From SP5GCR1 sp965199685 (GTDB taxonomy: Bacteria > Pseudomonadota > Gammaproteobacteria > Poriferisulfidales > Oxydemutatoraceae), in the NCBI GenBank assembly GCA_965199685.1, contig OZ241323.1:1550001-1614000 (forward strand): a DNA stretch of 64,000 nt, read 5' to 3'. Under the pieces are notes generated by a model that ran no database searches, was not told the origin of the DNA, and saw only the letters and a list, made by a program, of their open reading frames with translations. A program made the position numbers and the translations under genes. Below, piece after piece: positions 34,582 to 43,623 of this stretch (positions are counted from its first letter, which is position 1; each line of letters begins with the position of its first letter).

Positions 34582-37095
34582 TTAGGGGGGGAGCATATCC
34601 GGATTTAACTCATTCGCCTTATTAAAATCAGCACTTGCTTCTTCATCGCGTTCTAATTTAGCTTTAACAATTCCTCTGTTATAGTATGCTTTAGCATTAT
34701 CAGGTTCTAACTCAATTAACTTATTAAAATCAGCGAGTGCGCCGTCATAGTGTTTTAATTTAGCCTGAACAATCCCCCGATTATTGTATGCTTTAGCGTA
34801 ATCTGGATCTAACTCAATCGCCTTATTAAAATCAGCGAGTGCTTCTTCATCGCGTTCTAATTTAATTTTGGCATTCCCTCGGTTATAGTATGCTTTAGCA
34901 TTATCAGGTTCTAACTCAATTAACTTATTAAAATCAGCGAGTGCGCCGCTATATTCATCTAATTCTGTTTTGGCTCTCCCCCGGTTATTGTATGCTTCAG
35001 TATTATCCGGTTCTAACTCAATTGCCTTATTAAAATCAGTGAGTGCTTCTTTATTGCGGTCTAATTTAGCCTGAACAATCCCTCGGTTATTGTATGCTTC
35101 AGTATTATCCGGTTCTAACTCAATCACCTTATCAAAATCAGCGAGTGCGCCGTTATAGTCATCTGATTTTGCTTTGATCCACCCTCGGTTATAGTAGGCA
35201 AGAGCATTATCCGGATTTAACTTAATCGCCTCATCAAAATCAGCGAGTGCTTCTTCATCGCGGTCTAATTCTGCTTTGACCCTCCCTCGGTTATTGTATG
35301 CTTCAGTATTATCTGGCTCTAACTCAACCACCTTATCAAAATCAGCGAGTGCTTCTTCATCGCGTTCTAACTTAGCCTGAACAATCCCTCGGTTATTGTA
35401 TGCTTCAGCATTATCCGGATCTAACTTAATCGCCTCATCAAAATCAGCGAGTGCGCCGTTATAGTCATCTGATTTTGCTTTGATCCACCCTCGGTTATAG
35501 TAGGCAAGAGCATTATCCGGATTTAACTTAATCGCCTCATCAAAATCAGCGAGTGCTTCTTCATCGCGGTCTAATTCTGCTTTGACCCTCCCTCGGTTAT
35601 AGTAGGCAAGAGCATTATCCGGATTTAACTTAATCGCCTCATCAAAATCAGCGAGTGCTTCTTCATCGCGGTCTAATTCTGCTTTGACCCTCCCTCGGTT
35701 ATAGTAGGCAAGAGCATTATCCGGATTTAACTTAATCGCCTCATCAAAATCAGCGAGTGCTTCTTCATCGCGGTCTAATTCTGCTTTGACCCTCCCTCGG
35801 TTATAGTAAATAAAAGCACTATCTACATCTAAATCAATTGCGCGATCACAATCAGTGAGTGCTTTTTTATAGTATCTTAATTTAGCCTGAACATTCCCTC
35901 GGTTATTGTATGCGTTAACGTAATGATCCTGATTTAACTTAATCGCCTCATCAAAATCAGCGAGTGCGCCGTCATAATCATCTAATTCTGCTTTGACCCT
36001 CCCTCGGTTATAGTAGGCACGAGCATCATTCGGATTTAACTTAATCGCCTTGTCAAAATCAGCGAGTACGCGATTATAATCAGCGAGTGCTTCTTCATCG
36101 CGGTCTAATTCTGCATTGACCCTCCCTCGGTTATAGTAGGCACGAACATCATTCGGATTTAACTTAATCGCCTTGTCAAAATCAGTGCGTGCTTTTTCAT
36201 AGTGTTCTAATTTAGCCTGAACATTCCCCCGGTTATTGTAGGCACGGGCATCATTCGGATCTAACTTAATCGCCTTATCAAAATCAGCGAGTGCGCCGTC
36301 ATAGTCATTTAATTCTGCTTTGACCCACCCTCGGCTAGAGTAAATAAAAGCATTAAAATCGTTATCTACATCTAAATCAATTGCGCGATCATAATCAGTG
36401 CGTGCTTCTTCATAGCGTTCTAATTTAGCCTGAACATTACCTCGGTTATTGTAGGCGATGGTATAACGATCATCTAATCTAATCGCCTCGTTAAAATGAA
36501 TAATCGCGCTATCATAGTGATCCCGAATAGCGTTAACTATGCCTCTACCGTTATAAGCAAGGGCATAATTCACTTTTGATTTTTTGGCTTCGTTAATAGC
36601 TTTCTTATAGTCGTCAATCGCAGCACTATAATATTTGCTTGAAGTGCTTGAAGATAGATTACTATTACCTCTGTTACTGTACCCTAAAGACAGATTACTA
36701 TTACCTCTGTTATTATAAGTCGCAACAAGAACGTTAGTATTAGAAATTATGTCTTGGCTATAGTTATAGATATTGAAGCTTATCCGCCTAGCATTACCAC
36801 CTCCAGACACTAGGTTTTTGGCGTGAGTCACTGTATCTGAATCAAAACGCAAGACACTCGCAATAAAATCTAGACCTCCAGGCACATGATAATTAAGGAC
36901 AGTATCATAATGCTCAATAGCTGTTTCGTGATTTCCTTTTTGCTGATTTTCAAGACCATAGTGAAAGTTGCTAGCCGTTAATACCAATGCAGTAAACATC
37001 CATATAAAAAGCACACTTAAAAGCACAGCGATAAAACTATAAAAAAGTTTGTTACAATTATTAAGCAAACTCAGTGTTTTCTGGATAAATTTCAC
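34582..37095 (-). CDS. Membrane-anchored TPR repeat protein with near-identical repeats
   Basis: 837 residues. One N-terminal membrane helix (residues about 18-40) is followed by a region with two short NNRGNSNLS-type units and then about 20 tetratricopeptide units of 34 residues. The consensus is A-x-A-YYNRGRVKAELDRDEEAL then ADFDEAIKLNPDN. Several units around 35160-35830 are identical or almost identical at the DNA level over 102 bp, which points to recent tandem expansion. TPR arrays bind proteins or peptides, but no catalytic domain is present and the partner is unknown. The protein should be anchored in the inner membrane with the repeats on one side. It is the first gene of the island next to recA. 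Confidence 0.85.
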   Translation of the reverse strand: MKFIQKTLSLLNNCNKLFYSFIAVLLSVLFIWMFTALVLTASNFHYGLENQQKGNHETAIEHYDTVLNYHVPGGLDFIASVLRFDSDTVTHAKNLVSGGGNARRISFNIYNYSQDIISNTNVLVATYNNRGNSNLSLGYSNRGNSNLSSSTSSKYYSAAIDDYKKAINEAKKSKVNYALAYNGRGIVNAIRDHYDSAIIHFNEAIRLDDRYTIAYNNRGNVQAKLERYEEARTDYDRAIDLDVDNDFNAFIYSSRGWVKAELNDYDGALADFDKAIKLDPNDARAYNNRGNVQAKLEHYEKARTDFDKAIKLNPNDVRAYYNRGRVNAELDRDEEALADYNRVLADFDKAIKLNPNDARAYYNRGRVKAELDDYDGALADFDEAIKLNQDHYVNAYNNRGNVQAKLRYYKKALTDCDRAIDLDVDSAFIYYNRGRVKAELDRDEEALADFDEAIKLNPDNALAYYNRGRVKAELDRDEEALADFDEAIKLNPDNALAYYNRGRVKAELDRDEEALADFDEAIKLNPDNALAYYNRGWIKAKSDDYNGALADFDEAIKLDPDNAEAYNNRGIVQAKLERDEEALADFDKVVELEPDNTEAYNNRGRVKAELDRDEEALADFDEAIKLNPDNALAYYNRGWIKAKSDDYNGALADFDKVIELEPDNTEAYNNRGIVQAKLDRNKEALTDFNKAIELEPDNTEAYNNRGRAKTELDEYSGALADFNKLIELEPDNAKAYYNRGNAKIKLERDEEALADFNKAIELDPDYAKAYNNRGIVQAKLKHYDGALADFNKLIELEPDNAKAYYNRGIVKAKLERDEEASADFNKANELNPDMLPP

Positions 37096-37313
37096 TACAA
37101 CATAACCTTTTTGACTAAGAGTTACTGATGTGAGAGGGAGGTAAAATCTACCTGATTTATTTTATGGATTCTCTGAATTACATGGAGATACCATCTCCAT
37201 TTAACACTATCACGATTTTTTGTCAGTAATAGCAAGTAATAATGTCCAATTCTCTGACATCACCCCACCCGGCTTTGCATCATGCTATTCTATAAATTAA
37301 GATAGATAGCCCG

Positions 37314-37583
37314 CTACACGTTATCATTCCACATCACATCGTTATCATTGTCAAAATCAAGATAGTTAGATGTTTCATCTTTATCGTAGTCTTTACTAAA
37401 AGGCTTTATTGCTTCAAAAGTATTTTGACTTGGTCCGTATACTTTCCATTCATCAATATTGGGTGAGCTACGATAGTGCGGCAATGAGTCATCACTTTCT
37501 ATCTGAGCATCTTCTGCAAATACATTAAAAGATGCTCCTAGTATTACTGTGCTTATGAGAAACACAAAAAGTCGTTTTATCAT
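37314..37583 (-). CDS. Small exported protein of unknown function
   Basis: Eighty-nine residues with a clear signal peptide (IKRLFVFLISTVILGASFNVFA, cleavage after VFA), leaving about 66 acidic residues. The tail YLDFDNDNDVMWND is rich in D and N, resembling a calcium-binding or thrombospondin-type-3-like loop; that is only a resemblance. A good ribosome binding site (AAAGGAGGTAAA) precedes the ATG. No family is recognised. The 218 bp between it and the TPR gene hold a 7-bp hairpin ATGGAGA-TACCA-TCTCCAT (37182-37200) but no other feature I can name. Confidence 0.6.
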   Translation of the reverse strand: MIKRLFVFLISTVILGASFNVFAEDAQIESDDSLPHYRSSPNIDEWKVYGPSQNTFEAIKPFSKDYDKDETSNYLDFDNDNDVMWNDNV

Positions 37584-37675
37584 ATCCTTTACCTCCTTTT
37601 GCTCAAAAATGATAAACTTATTGTACTCTTTAGAGTATTTTATTCAACCAGTTGTACGATGCCATGATATGTTGG

Positions 37676-37735
37676 ACAAATAGAGGCAACAGCATGGAAA
37701 CTAACTTTGTAAGTAGTCCTAAAATGAGGCAAGAT
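37676..37735 (+). mobile_element. IS3-type right-end remnant at the left border of the cassette
   Basis: GGCAACAGCATGGAAACTAACTTTGTAAGTAGTCCTAAAATG matches the end of the IS3-type derivative at 54835-54892 (GGTAACAGCATGAAAACTAACTTTGCAGG and following). The remnant has lost the last bases of the element. An ATG within it (37694) opens a 43-codon frame, METNFVSSPK to 37825, for which I see no other support as a gene. Confidence 0.6.
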
Positions 37736-37855
37736 AATACCCAAACAGAAATATCGGATGCAGAAGGCGAGGATACTTATTTAGCCTTACTAAAATGCTT
37801 TTATGAGATTGGAAACCAGCGATGAACAGATTAGTGCTAGAATATGGAGACAGAT

Positions 37856-37884
37856 TTGATGTTGAAAACAAAATTACATATAAT
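37856..37884 (+). promoter_or_regulatory. Probable promoter of the symporter-radical SAM-SIR2-SDR cassette
   Basis: TTGATG, a 17-bp spacer and a perfect TATAAT (37879-37884). Transcription would start near 37891, only about ten bases before the symporter ATG at 37901, so the mRNA would have almost no leader and no room for a ribosome binding site. Confidence 0.5.
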
Positions 37885-37900
37885 TTGACAATCTAAAATT

Positions 37901-39361
37901 ATGCATTATCTAACATTCATAACGATGCTAATCCTCTTTCTTTTAGTAGGATTGCTACATATATTATTTAAATCTCAAGACACTGTTTCAGCAAAAAACC
38001 AATCTGAAGATTTCCACTTGGCGAAGCGCTCTCTTCCGGGATGGATCGGAGGTATGACAGCTGCAGCAAGTAGTCATAGTGCATTCATGTTTACCGGTAT
38101 GGTCGGTGCTATTATTTATTCTTTCACCTTTACTTGGTTGCTAGTTGGATGGATCATAGGTGCAATAATTGCTTGGTATGGGCTTTATCAAAAATTTTGG
38201 CAAAAAGCAAAAAACTACGAAGTAGTTACCCTAGCACAGTTTATTTCAACTTCCTCGTATGGAAAAGGAAGGAATATTTTCTTAAAGTCAGTCGCAGTAC
38301 TTCTAGTTTTTCTTATGGGCTTCTATGCCTCTGCTCAAATTTTAGCGGCTGACTCAACTTTAGGTGTAGTGTTTGGTGAGACCTCATGGATATATGTAAT
38401 AGGCTGTTTTGCCGTAATACTTATCTATAGTTCATTAGGAGGGTTACGTTCTACCGTTAATAGCGACGTACTACAAGGTGGCGTTATTATTATTTCACTA
38501 ATAGCGGTTATTTCAGTAATGCTTTCAAAATTCTTTGCGGAGCCTTCGTGTCAGGAACATGTAGTTCAATTGATGAAAGGAGATTATTTCAACCTAACGT
38601 GGGGGTCAGGTATCTCGGCAACCCTACTATTCATTACTGGATGGATTATTGGCGGTTTTTCTGAAGTAGGCGCACCGCATGTTGCTGTAAGGGTATTCTC
38701 AATACAATCTAAAAAACAGGTTCATAAGGGTGCAAACACTTATATTTTCTGGTTTGTTCTTTTGTCTGTTTTGGTTATTCTTTTTGCTGTTCTCGCAAAA
38801 ATAATGACTCCATGTCTTAATAATTTAACAGAAGCAACATCAGGTGCCATGGTTTATGGAACTGTTATTAATGAATTACTTCCTCCTTGGCTAATTGGCA
38901 TAGCCTTAGCAGGGTTTGTGGCAGCGACAATATCTACAGCTGATTCACTCATACTGGCAGCTAGTGCGTCTGTGTCGGAGGATTTATCAAAAAATATTTT
39001 GCAAAAAAACACTTTGACATCTAGACAAGCTACTGTCGCTGTGGTTGGGATTGTTACATTTGGTTTTTATTATATTTTGAATAGTATTGCTACTGCTAAA
39101 GGTGTTGATATATATGGGCAGATAACGCTAGCATGGGCTCTAATTGCAAGTGTGTTTGTGGCTCCCGCTGTTTTATCTATAATAGGAAGGACTTATCCTA
39201 TCATGGTGGTATATGCATCCTCTTTGTGTGGGGCACTTATGACTATCTTTTGGGTAGTAAGCGGATACAATAATACAATTTGCTATGAATTGCTTCCTGG
39301 AATTGCTACGGCATTTTTGATTTTGTATCCTTTTAGTAAAGTAAAGGAGAAGAAATTATGA
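37901..39361 (+). CDS. Sodium:solute symporter family protein
   Basis: 486 residues and about 13 hydrophobic segments, the size of SSS-family (PutP/SglT-like) carriers. Family-like segments are LPGWIGGMTAAASSHSAFMFTGMVG near residues 45-69, ASAQILAADSTLG, SSLGGLRSTVNSDVLQG, FSEVGAPHVAVRVFS, and AATISTADSLILAASASVSED, whose Ser/Thr residues are expected near the sodium site. The substrate cannot be predicted. The stop overlaps the radical SAM start (ATGATGA), and the next gene has its own AAGGAG site. The last about 42 codons and everything downstream are repeated at 42686. The gene and its neighbours are clearly more AT-rich than recA or mutS. Confidence 0.85.
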   Translation: MHYLTFITMLILFLLVGLLHILFKSQDTVSAKNQSEDFHLAKRSLPGWIGGMTAAASSHSAFMFTGMVGAIIYSFTFTWLLVGWIIGAIIAWYGLYQKFWQKAKNYEVVTLAQFISTSSYGKGRNIFLKSVAVLLVFLMGFYASAQILAADSTLGVVFGETSWIYVIGCFAVILIYSSLGGLRSTVNSDVLQGGVIIISLIAVISVMLSKFFAEPSCQEHVVQLMKGDYFNLTWGSGISATLLFITGWIIGGFSEVGAPHVAVRVFSIQSKKQVHKGANTYIFWFVLLSVLVILFAVLAKIMTPCLNNLTEATSGAMVYGTVINELLPPWLIGIALAGFVAATISTADSLILAASASVSEDLSKNILQKNTLTSRQATVAVVGIVTFGFYYILNSIATAKGVDIYGQITLAWALIASVFVAPAVLSIIGRTYPIMVVYASSLCGALMTIFWVVSGYNNTICYELLPGIATAFLILYPFSKVKEKKL

Positions 39362-40158
39362 TGAGTTTTTATGAAAAACCCTTGCACCTAAATGTTGAAA
39401 TAACAGGGTGGTGTAATCAAAAGTGTATCTATTGTTTCAACGACTCTCAAGCTAATAGAAAACATTTAGTGAAGAATATTGAAGATTGGTATAACTTGCT
39501 TTCTATTTTGAAGAATAATGGGCTAAACAGCATTCATATTACTGGTGGCGAACCATTCGGTTATCCAAAAATCCTAGAACTATTAGAGGTCTGCATGGAA
39601 CATCATTTAAGTACTAGTGTCTTAAGTAATGGATTCAGAATTGCTTCGCTATGCAAGCAACATCCTAAACTTTTTTCAAACCTCGTTAAAGCTCAAATTA
39701 GTTTAGATACTCTAGATTGTGAACTTTTGCGTGTTAGACGTGGTTCAATCAAAGCCTATACTGATGCAATGTCAGCAATATATGCACTGAGAGACCTTGA
39801 TGTTCCGCTAGAATTGAGCGTAGTTCTTGATAACGAAACAACTAGTGGCATAAACAAATTAAAAGAGTTTTGCAATGAAATAGATGCAAGTATATTGTTA
39901 AGGTATACAGAACAAACGGGTAGAGCAGAAAAAACAAGGCTTTCGAATCTTGATTTCATCTCCTATGAGGAAAAAAAGGGTACCGAAGAGCATGTTTTTG
40001 TGGAGGATGAGTTCTGCTATTTGCCATCCCTCAGGTTAGATGGTCTGAACAAAGGCATCTGGACTGTTGAATATGATGGCAATGTATCACCGAAACCATT
40101 CTATGTTGGTAATAGGTTATTTGACAATATTCATTCTTTGCTCAAACAGGTCGCGTAA
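39358..40158 (+). CDS. Radical SAM protein, cassette copy 1
   Basis: 266 residues. The [4Fe-4S]-SAM motif is CNQKCIYC (CxxxCxxC, residues about 18-25), the SAM-binding motif is ITGGEPFGYPKILELL, and QISLDTLD lies on the next strand. This is the core of a MoaA/PqqE-like radical SAM fold. There is no Cys-rich SPASM tail; only one further Cys (EFCYLP) is seen near the C-terminus, so a single cluster is likely. Radical SAM enzymes cleave SAM to a radical that modifies a small molecule, peptide or RNA; which one is not evident. At 42811 there is a second copy, nearly identical in the first about 220 residues and diverging only near the end. Confidence 0.88.
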   Translation: MMSFYEKPLHLNVEITGWCNQKCIYCFNDSQANRKHLVKNIEDWYNLLSILKNNGLNSIHITGGEPFGYPKILELLEVCMEHHLSTSVLSNGFRIASLCKQHPKLFSNLVKAQISLDTLDCELLRVRRGSIKAYTDAMSAIYALRDLDVPLELSVVLDNETTSGINKLKEFCNEIDASILLRYTEQTGRAEKTRLSNLDFISYEEKKGTEEHVFVEDEFCYLPSLRLDGLNKGIWTVEYDGNVSPKPFYVGNRLFDNIHSLLKQVA

Positions 40159-40167
40159 GTTAATTAG

Positions 40168-41850
40168 ATGGATAAAGATATATGCGAAAAAAATAAAGAG
40201 GTCTTATTTCAAATCAAGAGGCGCGTATCGGATGGAGAAGTAATTATTCCTTTTGTTGGATCAGGGTTGTCTGCTAGTTTCGGTTATCCGACTTTTAGGG
40301 AACTATTGGATAAAGCAAAGAAACATTTTTCCACTAAAAAAGTTGGAATTAGTGAACAAGAATATAAAAATTGTTATGAATTAGGGGAATTTGAAGACGC
40401 TATGGGTTTGTTATGTGACACAAATTCAGACATCTTTGAAGAATTTCTCTCTGATATATTTAATCTAAGTAAATATAGGGATAATCAAAAAAGCCGCATG
40501 TATGCACTGCCTCAGCTTACAAGCAAATATGTAATTACAACTAATTTTGATAAATGCCTTGAAGGTATGTTCAAAAATTCGGCGAAGTCATTCCGTAAAG
40601 TATATTCTAAAACAACACTAGAAGAAATGGTTGATACTAGTGATTTATCTATTGAATACCCTGTATTAGTAAAACTCCATGGCACTGCTGGAAATGAGGA
40701 ACTCAAAGATAGGGTTCTAACCAAAAAAGATTTTCAAAAGGCATATTTTTTAGAGGAGCACGAAAATGATGTTGATGAAAGGAAAGTTGATATGAGTAAA
40801 CCACTACCTACTATATTACGAAATCTAGCATTCTCAGGCATGCTTCTTTTTGTTGGTTGCAGTCTTAGGAAGCATGATCGTATCATAGAAATCTTTGAGA
40901 AACTTAATGCTTGCTTTCCTATTGGTTGGCATTATGCAATTGTCAAGATTCCTGAAAATCTAAATTCAGATGAAATAAAAAATAGAACTACAGAGTTAGG
41001 GAAAGCCGGGATAAGACCAATATGGTTCGAAAACGACAATTATGATGATATTGGTAAACATTTGAGAATGATAAACAAAGCTATACCTATGAAAAATTGG
41101 CCCAATAAGTTATCCCGTATTGTAGCTTATAATACACTTGATGCTATTCAAGTAGGTTCAATCATACGAATTGTATCCAATACTTCACAATATAGAGATT
41201 ACTCTAAACAGTTATCACATATTTCTGAAAATATGAAAATAGTTATTTGGAGTATGCGTGGTTCACCTTTGAATATTTGCTATTCCCCAAGCAATAAATT
41301 AACACCGCAAGATAGAACTTTTGAACATATAAAAGCAGATTACAAATTTAGAATTCTTATCTTTAAAGACTTAGTCGAAGCAAACAATTATAAAGATGTC
41401 AAGACAGAGAAGGAACGTGAGAGGAAAAAGGCATTTGAGGAGAGTGCTAAAGAAGGTTCCGCTGAATTACTATATGCCTCAGAGGAATCTTTAAAGGAAT
41501 TTGGGATTGAGAAATACCTTGATTTCGGTTATGTGGAAGCCAACTATGATTATAATTTAGTATTCTGCAGTACGTTTGGAAATCCGGATTTTTCATTTTC
41601 AAAGAAAATATCTGATACTCTCAGGGAGATCATCACATTTCGTAAAAATATACGCCTACCATCACCTGAAGAGTTCGCTTTTGTTGAAAACCTTTATGAA
41701 ATCCAAAAACTAATAGATATAATTGCTAATTATCCAACAGAACCAACAGAAGAAAATGAATATAATTATTTCGATGGTTATCAAGGGTTATATAAAGAAA
41801 TTGATGATCTATTGAATTATCATAAAGCTAAAGACGCTGAGGATGATTAG
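40168..41850 (+). CDS. SIR2-like domain protein, cassette copy 1
   Basis: 560 residues. Residues about 18-270 form a SIR2-like (SIR2_2) NAD-binding domain: IIPFVGSGLSASFGYPTFRE (GxGxS loop), VITTNFDKCLE (TTNxD, with the Asn expected to bind NAD), LVKLHGTAG (catalytic His) and LLFVGCSLRKHD. The C-terminal about 250 residues (from VIWSMRGSPLNI) are unknown to me but shared with the paralogue at 43624. In several anti-phage systems (for example Thoeris ThsA and DSR proteins) such domains destroy NAD on infection. That role is possible here but not shown. The gene lies 9 bp after the radical SAM gene and overlaps the SDR start by eight bases, so it is part of one transcript. Confidence 0.82.
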   Translation: MDKDICEKNKEVLFQIKRRVSDGEVIIPFVGSGLSASFGYPTFRELLDKAKKHFSTKKVGISEQEYKNCYELGEFEDAMGLLCDTNSDIFEEFLSDIFNLSKYRDNQKSRMYALPQLTSKYVITTNFDKCLEGMFKNSAKSFRKVYSKTTLEEMVDTSDLSIEYPVLVKLHGTAGNEELKDRVLTKKDFQKAYFLEEHENDVDERKVDMSKPLPTILRNLAFSGMLLFVGCSLRKHDRIIEIFEKLNACFPIGWHYAIVKIPENLNSDEIKNRTTELGKAGIRPIWFENDNYDDIGKHLRMINKAIPMKNWPNKLSRIVAYNTLDAIQVGSIIRIVSNTSQYRDYSKQLSHISENMKIVIWSMRGSPLNICYSPSNKLTPQDRTFEHIKADYKFRILIFKDLVEANNYKDVKTEKERERKKAFEESAKEGSAELLYASEESLKEFGIEKYLDFGYVEANYDYNLVFCSTFGNPDFSFSKKISDTLREIITFRKNIRLPSPEEFAFVENLYEIQKLIDIIANYPTEPTEENEYNYFDGYQGLYKEIDDLLNYHKAKDAEDD

Positions 41851-42580
41851 CTGGGTATGTGGAGGAGGTCGTGGAATTGGGGCTGCCATTGCAAAACTCT
41901 GTCAGGACAAGGGACACGAAGTATTTATAAGCACTCGAGGCAAGGAAACTACTGAAGAAGAAATTCTCCAGCGTGAACAAAAAAAAATTGCTCCTAAACT
42001 GAATATATTATTCGGTGATTTAGAGGATGCTAATGTTGTCAAAAAACACTTAATAGAAATAACTTCCTCATCTAAAACCATTAATGCAATTTATGTTTGT
42101 ACGCATAGACCCTTTTTACCTGATACCATAGATAATTTAGAATGGGAGCAAGTGGAAGATCAGTTTATCGGATGTGTTAAACCAGTATTTAATATCATTA
42201 AAGAGTTGTGTATTAGCAAACAAGATCTAAGCAATTTATCTATTATCACAATGTCTTCCTGCACTGTTGCCACAGGTGAATCTCATATGATTTCAAGAAA
42301 CCTTGGGAAGGCAGCACTAGAAGCAATGACAAAATCATTAAATACTTTTTTGAATCAAAAGGGAGCCAGAATAAACACTTTATCAATTGGTTGGACTGAC
42401 ACCCCTCAACTCAAAACCCACTTAAATGGTAGCTTCCTTCCTTTAAATTGTATACCAATTGGTAGGGTGGCAAATCCAGATGAAATTGCCTCTACAGCAT
42501 TATTTCTAGCTTCTTTAGAATCATCGTATATTACAGGAACTGTCTTCCCAGTATCAGGTGGTTTATATACTGAACTGTAA
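41843..42580 (+). CDS. SDR-fold protein with altered active site, cassette copy 1
   Basis: 245 residues with a short-chain dehydrogenase/reductase fold. The nucleotide-binding motif is WVCGGGRGIGAAIAK at the very N-terminus, and GDLEDANVV contains the acidic residue that contacts adenine. The active-site strand is IITMSSCTVATGE with the usual Ser, and the C-terminus NPDEIASTALFLASLESSYITG is typical. The expected YxxxK is read as RNLGK in SRNLGKAALEAM: Lys is kept, but Arg stands where the catalytic Tyr should be. The second copy (45220) has the same change, so it is not a sequencing error. The protein may bind NAD(P) without acting as a normal dehydrogenase. It ends 15 bp before an IS3-type tail. 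Confidence 0.82.
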   Translation: MISWVCGGGRGIGAAIAKLCQDKGHEVFISTRGKETTEEEILQREQKKIAPKLNILFGDLEDANVVKKHLIEITSSSKTINAIYVCTHRPFLPDTIDNLEWEQVEDQFIGCVKPVFNIIKELCISKQDLSNLSIITMSSCTVATGESHMISRNLGKAALEAMTKSLNTFLNQKGARINTLSIGWTDTPQLKTHLNGSFLPLNCIPIGRVANPDEIASTALFLASLESSYITGTVFPVSGGLYTEL

Positions 42581-42594
42581 TCATGCTTAGCCAC

Positions 42595-42685
42595 ACAGAG
42601 CTTGAACTATCACCCTCAATGTGTTTATGGAGGTAATAACATCAAAACTAACTTTTTAGATGGTCCTAAAAAAAGGGTAACGTCA
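42595..42685 (+). mobile_element. IS3-type right-end remnant between the two cassettes
   Basis: CTATCACCCTCAATGTGTTTATGGAGG and AAAACTAACTTTTTAGATGGTCCTAAAAAAAGGGTAACGTCA align with the end of the IS3-type derivative at 54795-54892. Directly after GTCA the sequence switches to the symporter tail, which marks the duplication boundary. Confidence 0.65.
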
Positions 42686-42814
42686 GCACTTATGACTATC
42701 TTTTGGGTAGTGAGCGGATACAATAATACAATTTGCTATGAATTGCTTCCTGGAATTGCTACGGCATTTTTGATTTTGTATCCTTTTAGTAAAGTAAAGG
42801 AGAAGAAATTATGA
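42686..42814 (+). pseudogene. Duplicated 3' end of the sodium:solute symporter
   Basis: Encodes the last 42 residues of the symporter at 37901 (TIFWVVSGYNNTICYELLP and onward to KVKEKKL), offset by 3453 bp and differing by only a few bases. The rest of the gene is missing; an open frame from 42602 reads through the IS3 remnant into it. It marks the left edge of the tandem duplication (39233 = 42686) and still carries the ribosome binding site of the radical SAM gene. Confidence 0.85.
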
Positions 42815-43611
42815 TGAGTTTTTATGAAAAACCCTTGCACTTAAATGTTGAAATAACAGGGTGGTGTAATCAAAAGTGCATCTATTGTTTCAACGACTCT
42901 CAAGCTAATAGAAAACATTTAGTGAAGAATATTGAAGATTGGTATAACTTGCTTTCTATTTTGAAGAATAATGGGCTAAACAGCATTCATATTACTGGTG
43001 GCGAACCATTCGGTTATCCAAAAATCCTAGAACTATTAGAGGTCTGCATGGAACATCATTTAAGTACTAGTGTCTTAAGTAATGGATTCAGAATTGCTTC
43101 GCTATGCAAGCAACATCCTAAACTTTTTTCAAACCTCGTTAAAGCTCAAATTAGTTTAGATACTCTAGATTGTGAACTTTTGCGTGTTAGACGTGGTTCA
43201 ATCAAAGCCTATACTGATGCAATGTCAGCAATATATGCACTGAGAGACCTTGATGTTCCGCTAGAATTGAGCGTAGTTCTTGATAACGAAACAACTAGTG
43301 GCATAAACAAATTAAAAGAGTTTTGCAATGAAATAGATGCAAGTATATTGTTAAGGTATACAGAACAAACGGGTAGAGCAGAAAAAACAAGGCTTTCGAA
43401 TCTTGATTTCATCTCCTATGAGGAAAAAAAGGGTACCGAAGAGCATGTTTTTGTGGAGGATGAGTTCTGCTATTTACCGTCTCTCAGGTTAGATGGTCTG
43501 ACCAAAGGCATCTGGACTGTTGAATATAATGGCAATGTATCGCCGAAACCATTTTATGTTGAGGATAGATTATTTGACAATATTCATTCTTTGCTTAGGA
43601 AAACTGCATAA
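42811..43611 (+). CDS. Radical SAM protein, cassette copy 2
   Basis: 266 residues, the same as the copy at 39358 up to about residue 228, including CNQKCIYC and ITGGEPFGYPK. The two differ by a few silent bases until about 43470, then more often: NKGIWTVEYDG becomes TKGIWTVEYNG, and the last residues are LLRKTA instead of LLKQVA. The start of divergence toward the 3' end coincides with the approach to the diverged SIR2-like gene, so the C-terminal part may have co-evolved or been exchanged with that gene. It lacks its own full symporter. The promoter is unknown; it may depend on read-through from copy 1. Confidence 0.87.
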   Translation: MMSFYEKPLHLNVEITGWCNQKCIYCFNDSQANRKHLVKNIEDWYNLLSILKNNGLNSIHITGGEPFGYPKILELLEVCMEHHLSTSVLSNGFRIASLCKQHPKLFSNLVKAQISLDTLDCELLRVRRGSIKAYTDAMSAIYALRDLDVPLELSVVLDNETTSGINKLKEFCNEIDASILLRYTEQTGRAEKTRLSNLDFISYEEKKGTEEHVFVEDEFCYLPSLRLDGLTKGIWTVEYNGNVSPKPFYVEDRLFDNIHSLLRKTA

Positions 43612-43623
43612 ATAAAGTCAGCT

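Noticed and set aside
34582..37095. TPR array considered as an assembly artefact
   Set aside because: Units differ at enough positions along the array and the frame is intact throughout; only the number of identical units may be uncertain.
39756..39959. Minus-strand ORFs repeated in both radical SAM genes (also 43209-43412)
   Set aside because: They occur twice only because the genes are duplicated; they are antisense to a conserved enzyme.
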